Assembly (NCBI GenBank): GCA_022340755.1
Contig: JAJDNI010000085.1
Span: 1-34,182, forward strand
Source of the DNA: Gemmatimonadota bacterium
Lineage (GTDB): Bacteria > Gemmatimonadota > Gemmatimonadetes > Longimicrobiales > Gaopeijiaceae
Reading direction: 5' to 3'
Length of the DNA stretch: 34,182 bases
In this document: positions 7,004 to 14,740 of the stretch, in pieces
Position numbering within the stretch: the stretch's first letter is position 1
How the letters are laid out: each line of letters begins with the position of its first letter
Translations under genes and position numbers: made by a program
The notes under the pieces: generated by a model
What the model saw: only the letters and a program-made list of their open reading frames with translations
Databases searched by the model: none
Told to the model about the DNA's origin: nothing

Positions 7004-8530
7004 ATGGACGATCTCAACCAGGTGCTGCGGGCGCGGAGGGAGAAGCTCGCCGCGTTGAAGGCGCGGGGCATCGAGCCCTTCGCGTACAATTTCGACTGCA
7101 CCCATCGGGCCGCGGAGGCGTCGGCGATCTTCGAGCAGGCGGACGCGGCAGGCACGCTGGGTGAGGACGGAGAGGGTGAGGCCACCCGGATCGGAGGACG
7201 CATCGTCGCGTGGCGCTCCCACGGGAAGAGCGCCTTCGCGCATGTAGAAGACGCGTCCGGGCGGATCCAGCTCTACTTCAAGAAAGACATGCTCGGGGAC
7301 GAGTCCTTCGCGGACCTCGACCTGCTGGACCTCGGGGACTGGATCGGCGTGGAAGGACCCCTCTTCCGGACCCGCACGGGCGAGGTGACCGTTCGCGTGC
7401 GCACGTGGACGCTCCTGGCCAAGTCCCTCCGGCCGCTTCCCTTCGGCAAGGTGGAGACGGACCCGGAGACCGGCGAGCGGCGTGTACACTCCGGCTTCGC
7501 GGACACCGAATCGCGCTATCGACAGCGGTACGCCGATCTCGCGGTGAACCCGGACGTTCGTGAGGTCTTCCGCACGAGGGCCCGCATCATCTCGGAGCTG
7601 AGGAGCTTCATGGACGGCGAGGGCTTCCTCGAGGTCGAGACGCCGGTGCTCCAGCCGCTCTATGGTGGCGCGTCGGCACGCCCGTTCATGACCACGCACA
7701 ACGCGCTGGAGCGGACGATGTTCCTGCGCATCGCCGACGAGTTGTACCTGAAGCGCCTCATCGTCGGTGGCATGGATCGTGTATACGAGATCTCCAAGGA
7801 CTTCCGGAACGAAGGGATCGACCGCTTCCACAATCCCGAGTTCACGATGCTCGAGTGGTACCAGGCCTTCGCCGACTACGAGGACCAGATGGACCTCGTG
7901 GAGCGGCTTCTGGTGCACGTGGTGCGCAGCGTCAAGGGAACGGACTCGTTCGTCTTCGGTGACCATGAGATCGCCATCCGGAGCCCGTTCCCCAGGATCA
8001 AGCTGGTGGACGCGCTCTCGGAGGCCCTGAGCGAAGACGTGAGCGACATGCCCGAAGGAGAGCTGAGGAGGCGAGCGGAGAAGCTGTCGATTCCGGAGCT
8101 GGCGGGAGCGGGGCGGGGGAAGCTCGTCGACAAGCTCTTCGGGGAGCTGGTGGAGCCGTCGCTCATCCAGCCGACGTTCGTGCTGGACCACCCCCGCGAG
8201 CTGTCCCCGCTGGCGAAGCCCAAGCGGGGAGAGCCGCGGCTCACGGAGCGCTTCGAGATGTACATGGCGGGCGTCGAGATCTTCAACGCGTTCTCCGAGC
8301 TCAACGACCCGCTGGATCAGCGCGAGCGATTCGAGGCACAGGGTCGACTGCGCGCCGAGGGGGACGAGGAGGCACAACAGGTCGACGAGGACTACATTCG
8401 CGCCATGGAATACGGCATGCCTCCCACGGGAGGTGTGGGGATGGGGGTGGATCGGCTCGTCATGCTTCTCACCAATCAGGCCTCGATCCGGGACGTCATT
8501 CTCTTCCCGGTGCTGCGGGGTGACGAGTGA
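7004..8530 (+). CDS. lysS: Lysyl-tRNA synthetase, class II
   Basis: This 508-residue protein charges tRNA-Lys. It has an N-terminal OB-fold anticodon-binding domain (about 55-150) with G-R-I-V-A-W-R-S-H-G-K-S-A-F-A, then the class II catalytic core. Motif 2 is visible as I-S-K-D-F-R-N-E-G-I followed by H-N-P-E-F-T-M-L-E-W-Y-Q-A. Motif 3 is G-M-G-V-D-R-L-V-M-L-L. Length matches E. coli LysRS (505). The ATG lies 11 bases after the prfB stop, so the two genes are probably one transcript under the 5767-5795 promoter. Confidence 0.97.
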   Translation: MDDLNQVLRARREKLAALKARGIEPFAYNFDCTHRAAEASAIFEQADAAGTLGEDGEGEATRIGGRIVAWRSHGKSAFAHVEDASGRIQLYFKKDMLGDESFADLDLLDLGDWIGVEGPLFRTRTGEVTVRVRTWTLLAKSLRPLPFGKVETDPETGERRVHSGFADTESRYRQRYADLAVNPDVREVFRTRARIISELRSFMDGEGFLEVETPVLQPLYGGASARPFMTTHNALERTMFLRIADELYLKRLIVGGMDRVYEISKDFRNEGIDRFHNPEFTMLEWYQAFADYEDQMDLVERLLVHVVRSVKGTDSFVFGDHEIAIRSPFPRIKLVDALSEALSEDVSDMPEGELRRRAEKLSIPELAGAGRGKLVDKLFGELVEPSLIQPTFVLDHPRELSPLAKPKRGEPRLTERFEMYMAGVEIFNAFSELNDPLDQRERFEAQGRLRAEGDEEAQQVDEDYIRAMEYGMPPTGGVGMGVDRLVMLLTNQASIRDVILFPVLRGDE

Positions 8531-8569
8531 GCGCCTACTTGCCCGCCGCGCCTCCGGGCATCGCGTATC

Positions 8570-9841
8570 ATGACTAGCGGATTCACACGCCTCCACTGGT
8601 TCATCGCGCGTCACTACCTCGGTGGCGGGCGCCGGCGGGGGTTGCTCTCCCTCATCACCTGGATCGCGCTGGGTGGTGTGACCGTGGGCGTGACGGCGCT
8701 GGTGGTGGTCATCGCCGTCATGACGGGGATGCAGAAGGACCTCAGGGCGAAGATCCTCGAGTCCACACCCCACGTCATGATCCTGCAACAGGGCACCTCC
8801 CTCCGCATGGACAACTGGAAGCAGGTGGTCGACTCCGTGCTCAGGGTGCCCGGCGTCGTGGGAGCGGCGCCGTTCCTCCTCACCGACGTGTCGCTGGTGC
8901 ACGAAGGCTCCGACGGGCCGTACGCCCTGGCGGCGCACCTCTACGGCGTCAGTGTCGACACGGCCCGCGCCGCCGCCACCGACATGGAGCGCAAGATCAT
9001 CCAGGGCGTGCTCAACCTGAAGCCGCCGCCGTCGGGGCTGCCGCCCATGCTGCTCGGCAGCACGCTCGCCGACCGCATGCAGATCTTCGAGGGGGACACG
9101 CTCGTCGTCGTGGCCTACGAAAACCTGAAGCGCGACATCATGGGCGGGTTGACCCCCACCATCCGGCAGTTCGAGGTCACCGGGACGTTCACCACGGGGA
9201 TGTACGAGTACGACACCCAGAACGTCTACACGCGGCTCGAGGACGCCCAGGAGCTCCTCGGCATCGCCGGAACGAACCAGGTTTCCGGCGTGGGGGTGCG
9301 CACCGTCGATCCGGCCATGGCGACGCAGGTGGGGGACTCCATCCAGAAGATGCTCGGATACCCCTACTACGTTGAGAGTTGGATCGTCACGAATCGGGCT
9401 CTTTTCAGCGCACTGAAGCTGGAGAAGCTCGCCATGGGCCTCATCCTCGGCCTCATCGTGCTCGTGGCCGCCTTCAACATCGTGAGCACGCTGGTGATGG
9501 TCGTCTCGGACCGGACCCGGGAGATCGGCATCCTCAAGGCCATGGGCATGACACGGAGCGGCATCCTGAGGGTCTTCGTCCTCCAGGGAGCCTGGATCGG
9601 GGTGGTGGGCACGGTTGCCGGCACCCTCCTCGGCCTGGCCCTCTGTGTGATCCTCAAGCGCTACGAGATCATCCCCATTCCACCGGACGTCTACTTCGTC
9701 GATCACCTGCCGGTGGCGGTGCAGATCAGCGACGTCGCCAAGATCGTCGGCGCGAGCATCCTCATCTCCTTCGTGGCCACCATCTACCCGGCCTTGCAGG
9801 CTTCCCGCCTGGAGCCGGTGGACGCGATCCGCCATGAGTGA
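8570..9841 (+). CDS. lolE: Lipoprotein-releasing ABC transporter permease, LolC/LolE type
   Basis: This 423-residue inner-membrane protein is the permease of the Lol system, which extracts outer-membrane lipoproteins and hands them to LolA. It shows one N-terminal membrane helix (about 25-48), a large periplasmic domain (about 50-270), and three C-terminal helices with the FtsX-like pattern E-I-G-I-L-K-A-M-G-M (about 318-327). Family members begin, as here, with a W-F-I-A-R-H-Y-L-like stretch. Only one permease gene is present, so the transporter may be a homodimer or a LolF-like hybrid; the LolE symbol is therefore loose. It overlaps lolD by eight bases. No good Shine-Dalgarno precedes the ATG. 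Confidence 0.9.
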   Translation: MTSGFTRLHWFIARHYLGGGRRRGLLSLITWIALGGVTVGVTALVVVIAVMTGMQKDLRAKILESTPHVMILQQGTSLRMDNWKQVVDSVLRVPGVVGAAPFLLTDVSLVHEGSDGPYALAAHLYGVSVDTARAAATDMERKIIQGVLNLKPPPSGLPPMLLGSTLADRMQIFEGDTLVVVAYENLKRDIMGGLTPTIRQFEVTGTFTTGMYEYDTQNVYTRLEDAQELLGIAGTNQVSGVGVRTVDPAMATQVGDSIQKMLGYPYYVESWIVTNRALFSALKLEKLAMGLILGLIVLVAAFNIVSTLVMVVSDRTREIGILKAMGMTRSGILRVFVLQGAWIGVVGTVAGTLLGLALCVILKRYEIIPIPPDVYFVDHLPVAVQISDVAKIVGASILISFVATIYPALQASRLEPVDAIRHE

Positions 9842-10556
9842 GACCTCGAGCGCTCCAACGCTGTCTCTGGCCCTCCCGGTGGAGGCCCGCGCCGTGGAGA
9901 AGAGCTACGTGTCGGGGGACGGGAGCGAGCTGCGCGTTCTCACGGGGGTGGACCTTACGGTCCAGACGGGAGAGGCGGTGGCGATCCTCGGGGCGAGCGG
10001 GGCCGGCAAGTCCACCCTTCTGCACCTGCTGGGAGCCCTGGATCGGCCGAGCGCGGGAGACGTCTTCCTCGGGGGCAAGCCCGTGGCCGGGCTGAACGAG
10101 GAGTCACTCGCGGCGATGCGCAACCGGCACGTCGGCTTCGTCTTTCAGTTTCACCACCTCCTTCGCGAGTTCGACGCCCTGGAGAACGTGATGATGCCGG
10201 CGCTGTTGGCGGGAACGTCTATGGCCGAAGCCCGTGCCAGGGCCCGGGAGCTCCTGACCGCCGTCGGAGTCGAGCACCGCGAGACCCACAAGCCGCGGCA
10301 GCTGTCCGGGGGGGAGCAGCAACGGGTCGCGGTCGCCCGGGCTCTGGTGAACCGCCCTCTGGTGCTCCTGGCCGACGAGCCGTCGGGAAACCTGGACAAT
10401 CACACCAGCGCCCGCCTGCACGACCTGCTCTTCGAGCTCAAGGAAGATCGCCGGCTCTCCATGGTGATCGTGACCCACAACCACGATCTCGCGGATCGGG
10501 CAGACCGGTCGCTTCTCCTGGCGGATGGGCGGCTCCATCCGGCTCCTCAGGTGTAA
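9834..10556 (+). CDS. lolD: Lipoprotein-releasing system ATPase
   Basis: This 240-residue ABC ATPase powers the Lol permease. Visible motifs are Walker [10 protein letters not shown] (about 53-61), Q-loop V-F-Q-F-H-H-L-L, the signature L-S-G-G-E-Q-Q-R, Walker [12 protein letters not shown] and a switch His in [15 protein letters not shown] is typical of LolD rather than of MacB or FtsE. The start ATG lies inside the end of the permease gene, so the two are translationally coupled. mcsA begins 38 bases later with no clear terminator between; a weak six-pair hairpin (10558-10574) is present. Confidence 0.93.
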   Translation: MSETSSAPTLSLALPVEARAVEKSYVSGDGSELRVLTGVDLTVQTGEAVAILGASGAGKSTLLHLLGALDRPSAGDVFLGGKPVAGLNEESLAAMRNRHVGFVFQFHHLLREFDALENVMMPALLAGTSMAEARARARELLTAVGVEHRETHKPRQLSGGEQQRVAVARALVNRPLVLLADEPSGNLDNHTSARLHDLLFELKEDRRLSMVIVTHNHDLADRADRSLLLADGRLHPAPQV

Positions 10557-10594
10557 CGGGTCCTGGACGGACCCCCTGCGGGAATCGGAGCGAG

Positions 10595-11101
10595 ATGGGA
10601 GACATGGTCTGTGACAACTGCGGATCGGGCGACGCCGTCGTGCACCTGACGCAGATCGTGAACAACGAGATGTCCACGTATCACCTCTGTGAGAAGTGCG
10701 CCGCCGCGAAGGGACTGGAGACCTCGCCGGACCCGGTGAACATCCCCCTGACCGATTTTCTGGCCCAGATGGGTCAGAGCGCCACCCCCCACGGGGAGGA
10801 GACCGACGGAGCCTGCGACTTCTGTGGACTCACGTTCGCCGACTTCCGCGAGACGGGACGTCTGGGGTGCCCGCACTGCTATTCGGTGTTCGAGGTGCAG
10901 CTGCGGGGACTCCTCCGGCGGATCCACGGAGGGACGCAGCACGTCGGGAAGGTCTACCTGCCGCCCGACCCGAGCATCACCGAGATGGAGAAGCGACTGG
11001 AAGGACTTCGCCGGAAGCTCCAGCGGGCCGTGGACGCGGAGGATTTCGAGCGGGCGGCCGAGCTGCGGGACAAGATCCGCGAGATGGAGCCGGCGGGGTA
11101 G
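10595..11101 (+). CDS. mcsA: McsA-like zinc protein with UVR domain
   Basis: This 168-residue protein carries four CxxC pairs (C-D-N-C, C-E-K-C, C-D-F-C and C-P-H-C), forming zinc-binding units, and a C-terminal UVR helix pair (about 135-165) with [12 protein letters not shown]. This is the layout of McsA, the activator and adaptor of the protein arginine kinase McsB in Bacillus. The next gene is mcsB and then clpC, which supports the assignment. GGAG at 10587-10590 precedes the ATG by four bases. In Bacillus the operon starts with ctsR; no CtsR gene lies here, so control must differ. Confidence 0.9.
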   Translation: MGDMVCDNCGSGDAVVHLTQIVNNEMSTYHLCEKCAAAKGLETSPDPVNIPLTDFLAQMGQSATPHGEETDGACDFCGLTFADFRETGRLGCPHCYSVFEVQLRGLLRRIHGGTQHVGKVYLPPDPSITEMEKRLEGLRRKLQRAVDAEDFERAAELRDKIREMEPAG

Positions 11102-11105
11102 CCAG

Positions 11106-12227
11106 ATGGACGATTTGACACCCATCCCCGAGCACGGCCTCTCCTGGCTGGAGGCCAGTGGAGATCACGCGGACATCGTTCTCTCCACCCGTGTTCGCCT
11201 CGCCCGCAACATCCAGGGCTATGCCTTCGGCCCACGGGCCCAGGGCAACGACCGCGAATCGGTACTGAGGCGGTTCCGGGACTCGGCCGCGCGGACGGAG
11301 GGCCTTCGCAGTGGCTCGCTCCTCGAGCTCTCCGAGCTGGATCTCCGCTCCCGGCGCCTCCTCCTGGAGCGCCGCCTGGTCACGCGTGAGCTGATGGGGG
11401 AGGGGGGCAACGGCCCTCCCAGGGGGGCCGCGGTCCTCCTGTCAGAGCACGATCCCCTGAGCGTGCTGGTCAACGAGGAAGACCACCTGCGCATGCAGAG
11501 CCTGGTGTCGGGCCTTCGGCTCTCCGAAGCGTGGCGTTCCGTGGACCGATTGGACGAAGAGCTCGGGCAGGAGCTCCCCTTCGCGTACCATCACGAATTC
11601 GGCTACCTGACGAGCTGTCCCACCAACGTGGGAACGGGCCTGAGGGCCTCTGTGTTCGTGCACCTTCCGGGCCTGGTCCTGACCAAGGAGATCGGCAAGG
11701 TGCTCCAGGGTCTGGGACAGGTCGGGCTCACCTTCCGTGGCCTCTACGGTGAAGGCTCCGAGGTGGTGGGCAACTTCTTCCAGGTGTCGAACCAGACCAC
11801 CCTCGGTCAGACCGAGGAGGACCTGGTGGATCACCTGGACAAGGTCGTCCGACAGGTCATCCAGTACGAGAATCAGGCCCGGCACGTGCTGCTCCGGGAC
11901 GCCCGGGCGGTGACCGAGGACAAGATATGGAGGGCGTACGGTCTGTTGCGGTACGCCAGGTCGCTATCTTTCGAAGAATTGATGAATCTGCTGTCGGGAG
12001 TCCGCCTGGGCGCGAGCCTGAAACTCCTTCCGGGGCTTCGGGTATACACGCTCAACAAGCTCATGATCTTCACGCAGCCTGCACACCTCGAGCAGGCAGC
12101 GGGCCGTGACCTCCCTCCTGCAGAAGACGACGTGCATCGGGCGTCGTACGTCCGACGTGTGCTCGCAACCGAAGGTGATGTCCCCCCCGGCAGTGCAGGG
12201 GAGGACGAGTTTCCCGAACGCTCCTGA
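11106..12227 (+). CDS. mcsB: Protein-arginine kinase McsB
   Basis: This 373-residue phosphagen-kinase homologue phosphorylates arginine residues of proteins and so tags them for ClpC-ClpP. Visible features are the N-terminal V-L-S-T-R-V-R-L-A-R-N, the catalytic N-E-E-D-H loop (about 122-126), T-S-C-P-T-N-V-G-T-G-L-R-A with the active-site Cys, and L-Y-G-E-G-S-E-V-V-G-N. It lacks the N-terminal domain of creatine kinases, as McsB does. The C-terminal allosteric phosphoarginine site, R-D-x-x-R-A in Bacillus, aligns with D-D-V-H-R-A at 341-346, so the first Arg appears to be replaced. The ATG is four bases after the mcsA stop. Confidence 0.93.
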   Translation: MDDLTPIPEHGLSWLEASGDHADIVLSTRVRLARNIQGYAFGPRAQGNDRESVLRRFRDSAARTEGLRSGSLLELSELDLRSRRLLLERRLVTRELMGEGGNGPPRGAAVLLSEHDPLSVLVNEEDHLRMQSLVSGLRLSEAWRSVDRLDEELGQELPFAYHHEFGYLTSCPTNVGTGLRASVFVHLPGLVLTKEIGKVLQGLGQVGLTFRGLYGEGSEVVGNFFQVSNQTTLGQTEEDLVDHLDKVVRQVIQYENQARHVLLRDARAVTEDKIWRAYGLLRYARSLSFEELMNLLSGVRLGASLKLLPGLRVYTLNKLMIFTQPAHLEQAAGRDLPPAEDDVHRASYVRRVLATEGDVPPGSAGEDEFPERS

Positions 12228-12254
12228 GGAGGGTCGGCTCCGCCGAGAGGGGAG

Positions 12255-14738
12255 ATGAACTACAATTTCACCGACAGGGTTCGGAAGGTGCTGGCGATGG
12301 CCCGCGAAGAGGCCATCAGGCTCCAACACGACTATGTGGGAACGGAGCACATCCTTCTCGGCCTCATACGCGAGGGTGAGGGCGTGGCCGCCGCCGTGCT
12401 CACGAATCTCAGTGTGGATCTGGACCAGATCCACGAGCGAGTCGAAGAGTCGGTGCGCAAGGGCAAGGCCACCATCGCGCTGGGCGAGCTGCCCTACACG
12501 TCGCGGGCCAAGAAGGTGTTGGAGTTCGCCATGGCCGAAGCCCGCGACTTCAGCCACTCCTACGTCGGCACGGAACACCTCCTCCTGGGCTTGCTGAGGG
12601 AGGAGAAGGGTATCGCGGCCAATGTGCTCAACTCCCTGGGAGTGACGCTGGAAGAGGCACGGGCCGAGACCCTCAAGGTCCTCGGCTCCGACGTGACCCC
12701 CTCGGAGCCGGCGGGCATCGGCGCGTCAGCGGGGCCGGGAACGGCCCCCAAGCCCGGGGACAAGAAGTCCAAGACCCCGGCCCTGGATCACTTCTGCCGC
12801 GATCTGACCGAGCTCGCGCGCCAGAACAAGCTCGACCCGACAATCGGCCGCATCAGCGAGATCGAGCGTGTGGTGGAGATCCTCTGCCGCCGCAAGAAGA
12901 ACAATCCCGTGCTCATCGGCGAGCCCGGAGTCGGGAAGACCGCCATCGTCGAGGGACTGGCGCAGCTCATCGCCCGCTCCGAGGTCACGGAAGCGCTCAA
13001 GGACCACCGGGTGCTGGCGCTGGACATGGCCGCCGTCATCGCGGGCACGAAATATCGCGGCCAGTTCGAGGAGCGGCTCAAAGCCGTCATGAACGAGATC
13101 CAGCAGAGCCAGACCGTGATCCTGTTCATCGACGAGCTGCATACGCTGGTGGGTGCCGGTGCCGCGGAGGGAGCCATCGATGCGTCCAACATGCTCAAGC
13201 CGGCGCTGGCGCGCGGCGAGCTGCAGTGCATCGGTGCGTCGACCTTGAACGAATACCGCAAGTACATCGAGAAGGACGGTGCCCTGGAACGGCGCTTCCA
13301 GCCGGTCATCGTGGATCCGCCGGCGGTGGATGAGACGGTGAACATCCTCAGGGGCCTGCGCAGCCACTACGAGGATCACCACCGCGTCATCATCCCCGAC
13401 GATGCCCTCGAGCAGGCCGCAAAGCTCTCGGACCGGTACATCACCGATCGGTTCCTGCCGGACAAGGCCATCGACGTCATCGACGAGGCCGGCGCGCGGG
13501 CGCGCATCGCCAGCCAGGTTCCCCCGCCCGAGGTCGAGGAGCTCAAGGAGCGGCTGGCCGAGATCGCCCGGAAGAAGGAAGAGGCGATCGGTGACCAGGA
13601 CTTCGAGCGCGCTGCGGAGCTGCGCGACGAGGAGCGCGAGCTCGGGCAGCAGATCCGCCATCGCCAGGAGACATGGGAGGAGGAGCGCAGAAAGCACCGT
13701 CCGGAGATCAGCGCCGAGGAAGTCGCGTTCATCGTGAGCCGGTGGACGGGCATACCCGTGACACGGATCCGCCAGACCGAGTCGGATCGACTCGTCCACA
13801 TGGAGGACGAGCTCCACAAGCGCGTCGTGGGCCAGCAGGATGCCATCGGGGCCATCAGCCGCGCCATCCGTCGCAGCCGGGCGGGCCTCAAGGATCCCAA
13901 TCGGCCCATCGGCTCGTTCATCTTCTCCGGGCCCACGGGCGTGGGGAAGACCGAGTTGGCCCGGGCACTGGCGGAGTTCCTGTTCGCCGACCGCGAAGCC
14001 CTCATCCGGGTGGACATGAGCGAGTACATGGAGAAGTTCTCCGTGAGCCGGCTCATCGGCGCGCCTCCGGGCTACGTCGGATACGAGGACTCCGGAGCAC
14101 TCACCAAAGCAGTCCGGCGGCGTCCTTACTCGGTGGTCCTCCTGGACGAGATCGAGAAGGCGCACCCGGACGTGTTCAACATCCTGCTCCAGGTGTTGGA
14201 CGAAGGGCACCTCACGGACAACTACGGCCGCGTCATCGACTTCAAGAACACGGTGCTCATCATGACGTCCAACCTGGGCGCCCGGGACATCTCGAAGGGT
14301 GCGGGCCTCGGGTTCCAGATGGCGGACGCCAAGACGAGCTACGACATCATGAAGGACAAGGTCCGCCAGGAGATCGAGCGGGCCTTCAACCCGGAGTTCC
14401 TCAACCGGGTCGATGACATCATCGTATTCCACTCGCTGTCCCGCGACGAGATCGCCGAGATCGTTCACATCCTCCTTGCCGACGTGCGCAAGCGGCTTGA
14501 GGGCGAGGAGATCACGATCCGACTCACGGACGAGGCCGTGGAGTTTCTCGTGGAGAAGGGGTATGACGAGAAGTTCGGCGCCCGTCCTCTCAAGAGAGCG
14601 ATACAACGGTATCTCGAAGATCCGCTATCTGAGAAGATACTGGTATCCGAGTTCTCCGCCGGGGACGAGATCGAGGTCGGCGCCGACCCCGAAGGGGACG
14701 GACTAACCCTACACGCGGGATCGACGACGAAGACGTGA
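12255..14738 (+). CDS. clpC: ATP-dependent Clp protease ATPase ClpC
   Basis: This 827-residue AAA+ unfoldase delivers substrates to ClpP. It has two Clp N repeats (about 1-145) with [13 protein letters not shown] and [16 protein letters not shown]-1 carries Walker A G-E-P-G-V-G-K-T near 222. A middle UVR motif, [11 protein letters not shown] (about 450-460), is diagnostic for ClpC. AAA-2 carries Walker A G-P-T-G-V-G-K-T near 559 and L-L-D-E-I-E-K-A-H. The N-domain binds phosphoarginine in Bacillus ClpC, which fits the adjacent mcsB. GAGGGGAG lies directly upstream of the ATG. No CIRCE or CtsR operator is seen. The last codons contain unusual dyads (see the site at 14587-14647). Confidence 0.97.
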   Translation: MNYNFTDRVRKVLAMAREEAIRLQHDYVGTEHILLGLIREGEGVAAAVLTNLSVDLDQIHERVEESVRKGKATIALGELPYTSRAKKVLEFAMAEARDFSHSYVGTEHLLLGLLREEKGIAANVLNSLGVTLEEARAETLKVLGSDVTPSEPAGIGASAGPGTAPKPGDKKSKTPALDHFCRDLTELARQNKLDPTIGRISEIERVVEILCRRKKNNPVLIGEPGVGKTAIVEGLAQLIARSEVTEALKDHRVLALDMAAVIAGTKYRGQFEERLKAVMNEIQQSQTVILFIDELHTLVGAGAAEGAIDASNMLKPALARGELQCIGASTLNEYRKYIEKDGALERRFQPVIVDPPAVDETVNILRGLRSHYEDHHRVIIPDDALEQAAKLSDRYITDRFLPDKAIDVIDEAGARARIASQVPPPEVEELKERLAEIARKKEEAIGDQDFERAAELRDEERELGQQIRHRQETWEEERRKHRPEISAEEVAFIVSRWTGIPVTRIRQTESDRLVHMEDELHKRVVGQQDAIGAISRAIRRSRAGLKDPNRPIGSFIFSGPTGVGKTELARALAEFLFADREALIRVDMSEYMEKFSVSRLIGAPPGYVGYEDSGALTKAVRRRPYSVVLLDEIEKAHPDVFNILLQVLDEGHLTDNYGRVIDFKNTVLIMTSNLGARDISKGAGLGFQMADAKTSYDIMKDKVRQEIERAFNPEFLNRVDDIIVFHSLSRDEIAEIVHILLADVRKRLEGEEITIRLTDEAVEFLVEKGYDEKFGARPLKRAIQRYLEDPLSEKILVSEFSAGDEIEVGADPEGDGLTLHAGSTTKT
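14587..14647. promoter_or_regulatory. Cluster of dyads in rare-codon stretch at the end of clpC
   Basis: Three short inverted repeats lie in the clpC coding end: CTCTC-AA-GAGAG (14587-14598), GATAC-4-GTATC (14600-14613) and GATAC-2-GTATC (14636-14647). The two GATAC/GTATC dyads are centred 35 bases apart. The region uses AGA, ATA (twice), CTA, TCT and GTA, codons that are otherwise scarce in this window, while the protein stays a normal ClpC. I infer a DNA- or RNA-level signal, perhaps an operator or promoter region for bamA about 95-155 bases downstream. No good -35/-10 pair was found. Confidence 0.35.
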
Positions 14739-14740
14739 GG

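Noticed and set aside
6851-9835. A 994-codon open frame on the minus strand across prfB, lysS and the Lol permease gene.
   Set aside because: It is the antisense shadow of well-identified genes in GC-rich DNA, with a low-complexity His/Asp/Arg-rich product and no recognisable domain.
10558-10574. A six-pair GGGTCC/GGACCC hairpin between lolD and mcsA as a terminator.
   Set aside because: The stem is short and no T-tract follows; read-through is more likely.
11896-11912. R-D-A-R-A in McsB as the R-D-x-x-R-A allosteric motif.
   Set aside because: It lies near residue 264, well before the C-terminal position of the known motif; the better equivalent is D-D-V-H-R-A at 341-346.
12726-14606. A 626-codon minus-strand frame opposite clpC.
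   Set aside because: Shadow frame of a highly conserved gene; no start signal and no domain.
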